Source: Deltaproteobacteria bacterium
Lineage (GTDB): Bacteria > Myxococcota_A > UBA9160 > UBA4427
DNA length: 60,945 nucleotides
Assembly: GCA_019310385.1 (NCBI GenBank)
Contig: JAFDEK010000011.1
Coordinates: 1 to 60,945 of the forward strand
Direction of reading: 5' to 3'
The notes below the pieces were generated by a model, which was not told the origin of the DNA, ran no database searches, and saw nothing but the letters and a program-made list of their open reading frames with translations. This document shows, piece by piece, positions 51,443-60,945 of this stretch. A program made the position numbers and the translations under genes. Within the stretch, counting starts at the first letter, position 1. Each line of letters begins with the position of its first letter.

Positions 51443-52791
51443 ATGACCCAGGACTCCGACTCGAAGCAGGCAGGCGAGCGATCCGTCTCGATGGACAAGC
51501 TCGTTGCCTTGTGCGCCCGCAGAGGCTTCGTCTTCCCCTCGAGCGAGATCTATGGCGGAATCAACGGATTCTGGGACTACGGGCCCCTCGGCGTCGAGCT
51601 CAAGAACAACCTCAAGGCGCTCTGGTGGCAGAGGGTGGTGCGCGAGCGTGACGACGTGGTGGGCGTCGACAGCTCCATCATCGCCCATCCGCGCACCTGG
51701 GAGGCCTCCGGCCACGTCGACCACTTCAGCGACCCCATGGTGGACTGCCGCGCCTGCAAGAAGCGCTTCCGTGCCGATCAGCTCGACGACGCCGGGCGCT
51801 GCAGCTCGCGGGAGGGCAGCTCGGAGCACGATTTCACCGAGCCGCGCAACTTCAATCTGATGCTCCAAACCCAGATTGGGGCCTCGGAGGATGCCACCAC
51901 CGCGGCCCACCTGCGCCCAGAGACCTGCCAGTCCCTCTTCACCGACTTCAAGCGGGTGCGCGAGGCCTCGCGTCAGAAGATCCCCTTCGGCATCGCGCAG
52001 ATCGGCAAGGCCTTCCGCAACGAGATCACGCCGCGCAACTTCACCTTCCGCTCGCGCGAGTTCGAGCAGGCCGAGATGGAGTTCTTCTGTCACCCCTCCG
52101 AGCGCGAGAAGTGGTTCGAGTACTGGCGGGCCGAGCGCCTGCAGTTCCACCGGGACATCGGGCTGCGGGAATCCCACGTCCGCAACCGCACCCATGACGA
52201 GGACGAGCTGGCCCATTACGCCCGGGCCGCGGTGGACGTCGACTACCGCTTCCCATTCGATTGGCAGGAGATCGAGGGGGTGCACGATCGCGGCGATTGG
52301 GATCTCTCGCGCCACGGGGAGTTCTCGGGCAAGGACCTCGGCGTGACCGACGAGGTCACCAAGGAGCACTACAACCCCGTGGTGATCGAGACCTCCATGG
52401 GGGTGGATCGCACCTGCCTGGCCCTGCTCGCGGACGCCTACCACGAGGAGTCCCTCGAAGGGGGCGAAACGCGCACGGTCCTACACTTCCATCCCGCCGT
52501 GGCGCCCGTCAAAGCTGCCGTACTCCCCCTGTCCAAGAAGCTTGCCGAGGGCGCCCGGCGCCTCGAGGGCGACCTGCGACGCCACTTCAATTGCTTCTAC
52601 GACGAGTCTGGGAACATCGGCCGCCGCTATCGCCGCCAGGACGAGGCGGGCACGCCCTTCTGTCTGACCTGGGACTTCGATAGCCAGGAAGACGGCCGGG
52701 TCACGGTGCGCGAGCGCGACAGCATGGAGCAGGAGCGCGTCCCGGTCGAAGGCATCGTCGCCTACTTGCGCGAACGGTTGGAGGTCGGCCT

Positions 52792-52795
<4 letters not shown>
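51443..52795 (+). CDS. glyS: glycyl-tRNA synthetase (single-chain, alpha2 type)
   Basis: 450 residues. Class II synthetase of the archaeal/eukaryotic-like dimeric type: DKLVALCARRGFVFPSSEIYGGINGFWDYGPLG at the start, IAQIGKAFRNEITPRNFTFRSREFEQAE (motif 2), and the C-terminal anticodon-binding domain (PAVAPVKAAVLPLSKK). The second ATG at 51491 would start exactly at MDKLVALC and is an alternative. The stop overlaps the following PPDK start (GTGA). Confidence 0.94.
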
Positions 52796-55652
<2,857 letters not shown>

Positions 55653-55656
<4 letters not shown>

Positions 55657-56279
55657 GTCGCAGGCGTAGAGCTCCCGGGCGAGCGGACGGGGGGCGCGGT
55701 CCCGCCGGCCTGGCCGTGCTGCTGGTCTGTGTTCTCGCGCTGGTCTACGGGTGCGGCAGCTCGTCGTCGACTTTCGGCAGCTGGTTCGAGTACTACCGCG
55801 AGGAGCGGGCGGCAGAGGAAGCCCGGCGACTGAAGCCGCTATTGGTCGAGATTCCCGCCGACGAGTTCGACAGCGAGATCTACCGGGCGGATCTCCTGCC
55901 CCGGGAACGGCGGGACCTGATCAAGCTGCGGGACCTCTCCGAGATCTTCTACAAGCGGGCCAGGGACCGCCGGCTCAACAGCATCGCGACCTTCCACGAC
56001 CCGGCCATGCGTGAGTTCTTCCAGAGCCCCGAGGCCTTCGCGGACTACTACGCCGACCTCGTCCAGGCGCTCACCATGAGCAACTTCGAGGCAATTCGGC
56101 CCACCTCGGTAGTCGTGAGGAACTTCGAAATCGCCGAAGGTGCCGATCGGGTACGCATCAGTGTGCGTTTTCGCGGGGAGAACGGCCGTCCCGGCCGCTG
56201 GTGGTCGACCAGCTACCTGCGCCAGGACGAGTGGATCCTCTCCCAAGACCGCTGGTGGATCGTCCCCGGCAAGCTCTAA
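55653..56279 (+). CDS. small lipoprotein of unknown function
   Basis: 208 residues. After an Arg-rich start, a hydrophobic segment ends in LVYGC (C34), a good lipobox. The mature part has an Arg/Glu-rich helical segment (about 45-95) and a C-terminal beta-rich region (SVVVRNFEIAEGADRVRISVRFR, WWSTSYLRQDEWILSQDRWWIVPG), an NTF2-like flavour. No named family is recognised. It overlaps the ppdK stop (ATGA), so its expression follows the PPDK transcript. It is the last gene before a 350-nt non-coding region. Confidence 0.62.
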
Positions 56280-56383
56280 GACCGTCCGGCCGCGCGCCCC
56301 TTCGGGCCCCAGTGAACCGGCCTTCCTCAAAATGGAATTACTTTTCTTCTCACCGGCGCCGGGTGGGGCCGCCGGCTGGAGTG

Positions 56384-56402
56384 GTGTGGATTGTCCATAC
56401 AC
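56384..56402. promoter_or_regulatory. possible activator dyad upstream of the sigma-54 promoter
   Basis: GTGTGGATTGTCCATACAC forms an imperfect inverted repeat (GTGTGGA / TCCATACAC with a 2-nt bulge). It lies about 60 nt upstream of the -24 element, a normal distance for an enhancer-binding protein site. Confidence 0.35.
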
Positions 56403-56460
56403 TTTTGTTTTCAGTGGCTTGGCCTGTCAGTTTGCCGATCGCACTGCCGTGTAGCCCGGA

Positions 56461-56476
56461 TGGCACGCGACTTGCT
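56461..56476 (+). promoter_or_regulatory. perfect sigma-54 (-24/-12) promoter
   Basis: TGGCACGCGACTTGCT matches the sigma-54 consensus TGGCACG-N4-TTGCW without mismatch; the invariant GG and GC dinucleotides are 10 nt apart. It reads toward the two ECF sigma factor genes. The only sigma-54 activator gene in the window is the PrsR-like one at 6633. Confidence 0.8.
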
Positions 56477-56629
56477 GAACAAGAGACCGGGCCTTGGCCC
56501 GAAAGTGTTGATTTAGAACGACTTTTGAAGAGTTTTATCTGACCCACTGTCAGCAGGTCCTCGAAAGAGGCCGGTGAGAGCAAAAGGGTCAGGGCTGCGA
56601 GGATCGACAGCGGGGAACAGAGCATCCCG

Positions 56630-56800
56630 ATGTTTGGCGAAGAACTCGGGGAAGTGCTGTATCAGCGGAAAAAAGGGAACGCTGTTACACAAGGGAAGCA
56701 CTTCCGCGACACCGAGCGAATCGCCAGCTGCATGGGAATGGTTCTCCAGACGGCCCCTGGTCGTGAGTCGATCCGCAGCCCGCGAGGAAGCGGGAGATGA
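56630..56800 (+). CDS. possible 56-residue leader ORF overlapping the ECF sigma gene
   Basis: ATG-initiated frame of 57 codons whose TGA overlaps the ATG of the sigma factor (ATGA). The product starts MFGEELGEVLYQRKKGN and has a mixed basic composition with one cysteine. No good ribosome site, no known family. The coupling suggests a leader peptide; composition alone cannot prove that it is translated. Confidence 0.3.
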   Translation: MFGEELGEVLYQRKKGNAVTQGKHFRDTERIASCMGMVLQTAPGRESIRSPRGSGR

Positions 56801-57387
56801 CGGTGCGCCACACGGAAACGAAGCAGTGGTCTTCGGATCGCGAGCTGGTCGATGAAATCCTCGGTGGGAGCCTCGAGCACTTCGAGCTTCTGTACGAGGC
56901 CTACTTTCCCCGGGTGTATCGCTTCGCGATGAAGCGATTGCGTGATGCCGCCGAGGCCGAGGACGTAACACAAGACGTCTTCATGACGGTCCTCAAGGCC
57001 TTGCCCTCCTACCAGGGCCAGTCCGCGCTGCTGGTCTGGATCTTCGGGATCACCCGCAACACGGTGAACCGGCGCTTTCGCAAGAAGCGCCCGCTCCTGG
57101 CCCCTCTCGAGGAGGGGGGCGCCCTCGATGTCGCGGGCTCCGAGGCGCCCGCAGACGAGCGGGTGGAGGCACGGCGAATCCTGACTCGGGCCGAGCAGGT
57201 GATCGAGAACGATCTGACGCCGCTGCAGCGCCGCATATTTCACCTCAAGCACCTGCGGCGGCAATCGATCCGCTCCATCGCCGAAGCGCTCGGCAAGAGC
57301 GAGGATGCCATCAAGGCCAATCTCTACCGCATGCGTCGTTCTATCGCGGATGGGACTCCCGGGCTCGATCCCCTTCTACGGGGCTGA
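56797..57387 (+). CDS. ECF-type RNA polymerase sigma factor (first of two)
   Basis: 196 residues with region 2 (LLYEAYFPRVYRFAMKRLRDAAEAEDVTQDVFMTVL) at about 30-95 and region 4 (LTPLQRRIFHLKHLRRQSIRSIAEALGKSEDAIKANLYRMRR) at about 138-185, the minimal two-domain ECF layout. An AGGAAG site lies 6 nt before the ATG. Located downstream of a perfect sigma-54 promoter, so it may form a sigma cascade. No adjacent zinc-binding anti-sigma (ZAS) gene is found. Confidence 0.88.
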   Translation: MTVRHTETKQWSSDRELVDEILGGSLEHFELLYEAYFPRVYRFAMKRLRDAAEAEDVTQDVFMTVLKALPSYQGQSALLVWIFGITRNTVNRRFRKKRPLLAPLEEGGALDVAGSEAPADERVEARRILTRAEQVIENDLTPLQRRIFHLKHLRRQSIRSIAEALGKSEDAIKANLYRMRRSIADGTPGLDPLLRG

Positions 57388-57404
57388 GAGAGGGGGCTGA
57401 GAGA
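57379..57404. repeat. 13-bp direct repeat across the sigma factor stop codon
   Basis: GGGGCTGAGAGAG occurs twice in tandem, each copy containing a TGA. The first TGA terminates the sigma factor frame. Confidence 0.6.
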
Positions 57405-57481
57405 GGGTGCCGGGAGAGCGGGCCGGTTGTCGCGCCCGCGATGAGTGAAACGAGTAAAGGGGTAGCGAGAATCTCCTTACT

Positions 57482-57524
57482 CGGGCCCCACGGGGCTCGT
57501 TTGATGGGAGCGGAATTTTTCCGC
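57482..57524 (+). terminator. two consecutive hairpins between the ECF sigma genes
   Basis: CGGGCCC / GGGCTCG (7 bp, one G-U) followed by TTTG, then a perfect GCGGAA-TTT-TTCCGC hairpin. The pair would reduce read-through from the first to the second sigma gene. Confidence 0.5.
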
Positions 57525-57579
57525 CACATGATGGGGATTCGCGCCACCTAGTAATTGGCAGCTCATTTGGGCAGTCGTC

Positions 57580-58344
57580 TTGGGAGGGGTCAACGCCGGG
57601 GAGTACGGGTTGGCCGAGGAAGAAGCGACCGACCACCGAGATATCCGCGCCTGCGGGAGCGGAGAATCGGTCGAAGGTCGAAGCAGTCAGAGTCGAGACC
57701 GTCGAGGCAGTCTAGACAGCCGAGAGAGCCGTGGTGGACGCGATCTTCGAGATCTCGCCACCGCCGGCCCCCGGTCGCTGAGCGATCAGGAGCTTCTCGA
57801 GTTCATTCGAAGCGGAAGCGAGCCGCACTTCAGCGAGCTCTATGGTCGCTATTTCACTCGAATCTACAACTTCGTCTATGCGAGAATGCGGAATCACGCT
57901 GACTCCGAGGAGGCAGTGCAGGAGACCTTCACCGCGGTATTCCGGTCGATCGGGAGCTATCGCGGCCAGTCCTCTCTGCTGTCCTGGATCTATGGGATTG
58001 CGAAGAACACGGTGAACAACACCCTGAGACGGGCCAAGCTCCAAGAGAGCCGCCTTCAGCAGATGGACGCGAGGCAGGTGCGCAACCCCGAATCGGGGAT
58101 GGGCTGCTCGCCGGAGGACGCGCTCAGCATGAGCCGGTACGTCTCGGCCATTCGAGAGCAGCTCGAGTCCATCGGGCAGTGGCAGGCCGAGATCTTCGTC
58201 ATGCGGCACCTGCAGGACCTCTCCATCAAGGAGATCTCCGAACGAACCGATCGCTCGAGCGACTCGATTCGTTCGAGTCTCTACCGCGTCAAGCGTCTGT
58301 TGGTGGACGCGGCGGGAGTCGAAGCCACGGCGGGTGGTCGGTGA
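57580..58344 (+). CDS. ECF-type RNA polymerase sigma factor (second of two)
   Basis: About 254 residues if the TTG at 57580 is used; the first 60 are Arg/Ser/Gly-rich and non-conserved, and another TTG at 57610 may be the true start. Region 2 is FSELYGRYFTRIYNFVYARMRNHADSEEAVQETFTAVF and region 4 is IGQWQAEIFVMRHLQDLSIKEISERTDRSSDSIRSSLYRVK. It is related to but distinct from the first ECF gene, suggesting an old duplication with divergence. The stop overlaps the next gene as GTGA. Confidence 0.83.
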   Translation: MGGVNAGEYGLAEEEATDHRDIRACGSGESVEGRSSQSRDRRGSLDSRESRGGRDLRDLATAGPRSLSDQELLEFIRSGSEPHFSELYGRYFTRIYNFVYARMRNHADSEEAVQETFTAVFRSIGSYRGQSSLLSWIYGIAKNTVNNTLRRAKLQESRLQQMDARQVRNPESGMGCSPEDALSMSRYVSAIREQLESIGQWQAEIFVMRHLQDLSIKEISERTDRSSDSIRSSLYRVKRLLVDAAGVEATAGGR

Positions 58345-58658
58345 ATTTTTTCAGGTCGATATACAAGCGCAAGGGCCAGCGAGAGAGCCGGTCGGAAGCT
58401 GATCGAGAGGCGGGGATGACGCGGTATCGAACGACGAAAACAGGTGGGAAGCATGGGGGGACGGGGGTCTCGTCCGAGTGGACGGGCGCCGTGTCGGAGG
58501 AGATCTCCATGGATTTCAGCGCCGACGAGCTCAGCGAGTTCCTGGAGGCAGATCTGCTCGGCGTCGAGGCTGACCCGCAGTTCAAGGAAGAGCTGCGGGA
58601 GAAGCTGTGGACCTTGGTGAACGTCCGACTCGGGGGTAGCCGGCGACGGGGGAAGTGA
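58341..58658 (+). CDS. small cytoplasmic protein coupled to the ECF sigma gene
   Basis: 105 residues from the GTG at 58341, which overlaps the sigma stop. The N-terminal half is basic; the C-terminal half is acidic and helical with DPQFKEELREKLW, a motif recurring at the ends of short sigma-associated proteins in deltaproteobacteria. It has no transmembrane helix and no HxxxCxxC zinc motif, so it is not a classic anti-sigma, though a sigma-binding role is suggested by the translational coupling. Its own stop overlaps the next start (GTGA). Confidence 0.55.
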   Translation: MNFFRSIYKRKGQRESRSEADREAGMTRYRTTKTGGKHGGTGVSSEWTGAVSEEISMDFSADELSEFLEADLLGVEADPQFKEELREKLWTLVNVRLGGSRRRGK

Positions 58659-59317
58659 GCGGGCCTCTCGATTGCCTTCTCTCTATCTTCGTTGCCTTCG
58701 GGGGGGCGACTGATTACCGTAACCAGGTCGTGCGAAACCCCGTCCGCCTCAAGAACCTCCGCCTGCGTTTCCTCCCTTTCTTTGCGCTCGGCCTCGCGGG
58801 GCTCTGGCTCGCCGAACCGACGTCGCTGGGGTTGGGCGTCGGGGGGGCCTGCGTCGTGATCGGCGGGGCCCTGCGCACATGGGGCGCCGGCCACCTGGTC
58901 AAGAACGAGCGCCTCACCATCACCGGGCCCTACGCCCACATGCGCCACCCCCTCTACGCCGGAACGCTGCTCATCGCCGTCGGCTTCGCGATCGTCATCG
59001 GCGGGCTCTATGCGCTCGGGCTGCTCGCGCTGCTTCTGCCCTGGTTCTTCTTCGCCTACTTCCCACGCAAGGAGCGGAGCGAGAGTGAACGGCTCGAGCA
59101 GATCTACGGTCCGGCTTTTGCGGCCTACCGCGACTCGGTGCCCGCGATCCTCCCCTCCTTTGGTGGTTGGCAGCCCGCGGCGGAGACGACCGCTCTCGCT
59201 AATTCCTCCCAGGGATGGGAGGCCTCGCGTTACGCCGACAACAATGAGCTCGGCACCCTGATCGCATGGGTGGGAGGACTGCTGCTCTTCACCCTGCGCG
59301 CGCAGATCAGCCTCTGA
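58655..59317 (+). CDS. isoprenylcysteine carboxyl methyltransferase-like membrane protein
   Basis: 220 residues with about five transmembrane helices. The ICMT/PEMT signature GPYAHMRHPLYAGTLLI, followed by EERSESERLEQIYGPAF-type residues, defines the family (SAM-dependent methyltransferases acting on membrane substrates). The substrate in bacteria is usually unknown; phospholipid or polyprenyl derivatives are possible. GTG start overlaps the previous stop. A glycine-rich C-terminal helix ends the protein. Confidence 0.8.
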   Translation: MSGPLDCLLSIFVAFGGATDYRNQVVRNPVRLKNLRLRFLPFFALGLAGLWLAEPTSLGLGVGGACVVIGGALRTWGAGHLVKNERLTITGPYAHMRHPLYAGTLLIAVGFAIVIGGLYALGLLALLLPWFFFAYFPRKERSESERLEQIYGPAFAAYRDSVPAILPSFGGWQPAAETTALANSSQGWEASRYADNNELGTLIAWVGGLLLFTLRAQISL

Positions 59318-59325
59318 GTCGGCGC

Positions 59326-59991
59326 GTGCCTGGACGCCATTCGCCTGGGAGACCCCCCATTCCGGGGCCGCGGGAAGAGTCGCGGGAAGAGTCGCCGGAA
59401 GGCGAGGCGGGCAGCGCCGCCCGCCCCTCGCCGTCACTGAGCCGCGCGAACCTCGAGGCGTCCACCGTCAGGGTGCTGAACCGTGGCGGCTGGGGAAACC
59501 CCGACGTACTCCTCGCACGGGACGCCGAGCGCCTCGTGGTCGTCAAGGACTTCGGGCCTCGAAGCGGGCTCGTACGGTGGCTGTTGGGGAGGTGGATCAC
59601 GGGCCGGGAGATGCGGGCCTACCGGGTCCTGTCCGAGCTTGCGGCCGTGCCGAGGCTGCTGGGCCGCCTCGACGCGCTCGCGCTCGTGCTCGAGTATCGG
59701 CCGGGAGTTCTGCTCTCCCGCTCCCTGCGCGGGAGCCTGCTGCCGGGCTTCATGGACGAGCTGCGGGATGCGGTGGGCGCCATGCACGCCCGGGGCGTGG
59801 TTCATCTCGATCTTCGCCACCGCAGTAACGTGCTGGCGGGCGAGGACGGCCACCCCGTGCTGATCGACTTTGCGTCGGCGCTCTGCTTCCGGCCCGGCGG
59901 ACTCGCGGCCCGTTTGCTGCTGCCGTGGTTCGCGCGCATCGACCGCGGAGCGCTGCACAAGTGGGCGCAGCGCATCGAGCCCCGCTCCTGA
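59326..59991 (+). CDS. small RIO/LPS-kinase-like protein
   Basis: 221 residues from the GTG at 59326. A kinase-like fold is indicated by LVVVKDF (ATP lysine), the catalytic loop HLDLRHRSNV and LIDFASAL, where the DFG-type metal motif reads DFA. These features occur in small lipopolysaccharide/KDO kinases and RIO-like proteins. The first 45 residues are Pro/Glu-rich and poorly conserved, and start choice is uncertain. Adjacent to the methyltransferase-like gene, it may act on the same envelope component. Confidence 0.7.
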   Translation: MPGRHSPGRPPIPGPREESREESPEGEAGSAARPSPSLSRANLEASTVRVLNRGGWGNPDVLLARDAERLVVVKDFGPRSGLVRWLLGRWITGREMRAYRVLSELAAVPRLLGRLDALALVLEYRPGVLLSRSLRGSLLPGFMDELRDAVGAMHARGVVHLDLRHRSNVLAGEDGHPVLIDFASALCFRPGGLAARLLLPWFARIDRGALHKWAQRIEPRS

Positions 59992-60042
59992 GGTCCTGGC
60001 CTGAGGTCCTGGCCTGAGGTTCTGGTCGGAGCGCGGCGGGGC

Positions 60043-60645
60043 TCAGGCTTTCTTGCCGGGTGCGGGCTGCACCAGGGGGATCGGATCGCCGGGTTCGCGC
60101 GGCGACAGGCGCCCGATGAAGTGCCGGAAGGTATCGAGGGTGAGGCGGGCGTCCGCCATGGCCCGGTGCTGCACCGCGCCCTCGAGTAGCCCCGCTTCGG
60201 TCGCGGATTGGCGCAAGGAGAGGGAGGCAATCTCCTGACCCGCGACCAGGGACCAGCCGTAATACAGTGAGGCCAGATCGATCACGTGGTAGTCGAAGGG
60301 GTAGGCGATCTCGCAGCTCTGGAAGCCGCGCTCAAGGAAGATCACGTCCATGCGGACATTCTGTCCAGCCGGCACGACCTTGACGTTCTTGGGGAGCAGC
60401 TCCACCAGCTCTCCCAGCACCTCGCGCAGGGTCGGGGCCTTCGCCCACAGCTCCGGCTCGTAGCCGAATATCTTCGCCGCCTCCTCGGACACGCGCTCAG
60501 GGCGCGGCCGCACGAGCCACTCCGCCGAGGCGGTCTCCACGAGACGGTAGTCGGTAAGGATGATCCCGATTTCGGTGATGTCGTGGCGCTCGACGTCCAA
60601 GCCGCCGAATTCGCAGTCGAGCCAGGCAAAGGCGAATCCGGACAC
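60043..60645 (-). CDS. DEDDh 3'-5' exonuclease (oligoribonuclease/DnaQ-like)
   Basis: 200 residues with the four acidic metal ligands of the DEDDh class: D and E in LDCEFGGLD, D in GQNVRMDVIFLE and the HxxxxD pair in HRAMADARLT. Length and the single domain suggest an oligoribonuclease-like or general 3'-5' exonuclease. It is encoded on the minus strand from a GTG with GGAGAG upstream. It is the last protein gene before the tRNA. Confidence 0.8.
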   Translation of the reverse strand: MSGFAFAWLDCEFGGLDVERHDITEIGIILTDYRLVETASAEWLVRPRPERVSEEAAKIFGYEPELWAKAPTLREVLGELVELLPKNVKVVPAGQNVRMDVIFLERGFQSCEIAYPFDYHVIDLASLYYGWSLVAGQEIASLSLRQSATEAGLLEGAVQHRAMADARLTLDTFRHFIGRLSPREPGDPIPLVQPAPGKKA

Positions 60646-60743
60646 TCAGTGGCTCTCCAGGGCCGAATCGGATGCGGGAGTGGGCGTCGGCCGACCCGTC
60701 CGGCCCCCCCCTGGCTCGCCCCAGGGCGCGCAGTGGATGAGGC

Positions 60744-60819
60744 TGGTGCTCCCAACGGGACTCGAACCCGTGTTTCAGCCTTGAGAGGGCCGCGTCCTAG
60801 GCCTCTAGACGATGGGAGC
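60744..60819 (-). tRNA. tRNA-Glu (CTC anticodon)
   Basis: The reverse complement folds into a full cloverleaf: acceptor GCTCCCA / TGGGAGC, D-arm GTC...GAC, anticodon stem CGGCC / GGCTG with loop CTCTCAA (anticodon CTC), and T-arm ACGGG-TTCGAGT-CCCGT. CCA is encoded. 76 nt including CCA. The closest match is tRNA-Glu(CUC), including the TTCGAGT T-loop. Confidence 0.95.
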
Positions 60820-60839
60820 ACGTGCCGAACGGCGCCGGC

Positions 60840-60867
60840 AGCGTAGCCTCGTCCCCAGGCGTGTCAA
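60840..60867 (-). promoter_or_regulatory. promoter of the tRNA-Glu gene
   Basis: On the minus strand TTGACA (60867-60862) is followed 16 nt later by TACGCT (60845-60840), which ends 20 nt before the tRNA 5' end. The hexamers match strong stable-RNA promoters. Confidence 0.5.
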
Positions 60868-60881
60868 CGGTCGTCGGGGCC

Positions 60882-60916
60882 GGGTGTCGGGTGTCGGATG
60901 CCGGGCGCCGGGTGCC
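60882..60916. repeat. five tandem 7-bp repeats next to the tRNA
   Basis: GGGTGTC, GGGTGTC, GGATGCC, GGGCGCC and GGGTGCC follow one another without gaps. The array lies just upstream of the tRNA promoter. Confidence 0.8.
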
Positions 60917-60945
60917 GAAAATCGTCCATCGATGCGACGAGAATC

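Larger units (their letters stand above)
56280..56629. other. intergenic region with sigma-54 promoter
   Basis: No ORF of interest. The AT content is higher than elsewhere. It contains the dyad at 56384-56402, the sigma-54 promoter at 56461 and a leader of about 140 nt before the small ORF at 56630. Confidence 0.6.

Noticed and set aside
60744-60945. Attachment site for an integrated element at the tRNA
   Set aside because: No integrase gene or 3'-end duplication is visible on the side inside this window, and the other side is cut off.

Overview
This is a gene-dense, roughly 68% GC chromosomal segment of a Gram-negative bacterium. It looks deltaproteobacterial in the old sense. Myxococcota-like lineages fit best (many J-domain/TPR proteins, two-component GAF proteins, DUF1329 plus YCF48-like genes), but Binatota or Desulfobacterota-type lineages cannot be excluded. 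No IS element, prophage, CRISPR array or rRNA operon is visible. One tRNA-Glu(CTC) lies near the right edge.

Layout. (1) 1-12.9 kb: the end of an XrtA/exosortase-type exopolysaccharide locus. It holds a chain-length determinant (partial), an ExeA-like ATPase, a tyrosine autokinase, a WecA-like phosphoglycosyl transferase, UDP-glucose dehydrogenase, mannose-1-phosphate guanylyltransferase, a Crp/Fnr regulator, a PrsR-like sigma-54 activator, a PrsT-like TPR lipoprotein and a secreted LysM protein. (2) 13-18.8 kb: dprA, trmFO, xerC, hslV and hslU, mostly coupled by 4-nt stop/start overlaps. (3) 18.9-28.4 kb: a receiver-GAF protein, argB and argF, then a four-gene J-protein / lidless Hsp70 / TPR / PAS operon, then argG. 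(4) 28.5-34.9 kb: an ABC1/UbiB-type kinase, a DUF1329 + YCF48-like secreted pair behind an unusual tandem TTGACA array, and a diguanylate cyclase. (5) 35.3-41.6 kb: aspS and a TCA block icd-mdh-sucC-sucD, complemented at 45-48 kb by a 2-oxoacid:ferredoxin oxidoreductase (korAB). (6) 41.6-44.9 kb: a Nudix hydrolase, an amidohydrolase divergent from a ketosteroid-isomerase-like protein that keeps Y14/D38, and two small exported proteins. (7) 48-56.3 kb: an unknown protein, a PilW-like TPR lipoprotein, a RodZ-like protein, recO, glycyl-tRNA synthetase, pyruvate phosphate dikinase with a histone-like basic tail, and a lipoprotein. (8) 56.3-60.9 kb: a perfect sigma-54 promoter feeding two ECF sigma factors and a coupled small protein, then a methyltransferase-like membrane protein, a small kinase, a DEDDh exonuclease and tRNA-Glu.

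The genes combine into envelope polysaccharide production with sigma-54/ECF control, central carbon metabolism using ferredoxin-linked 2-oxoglutarate oxidation, arginine synthesis, and housekeeping. The best candidate for an undescribed system is the 22.7-27.1 kb operon. Its lidless Hsp70 is encoded with a dedicated J-protein and a TPR protein that share the same small module, and with a histidine-less PAS protein. A second theme is short tandem repeats (7-24 bp units) at several intergenic sites and inside two genes.
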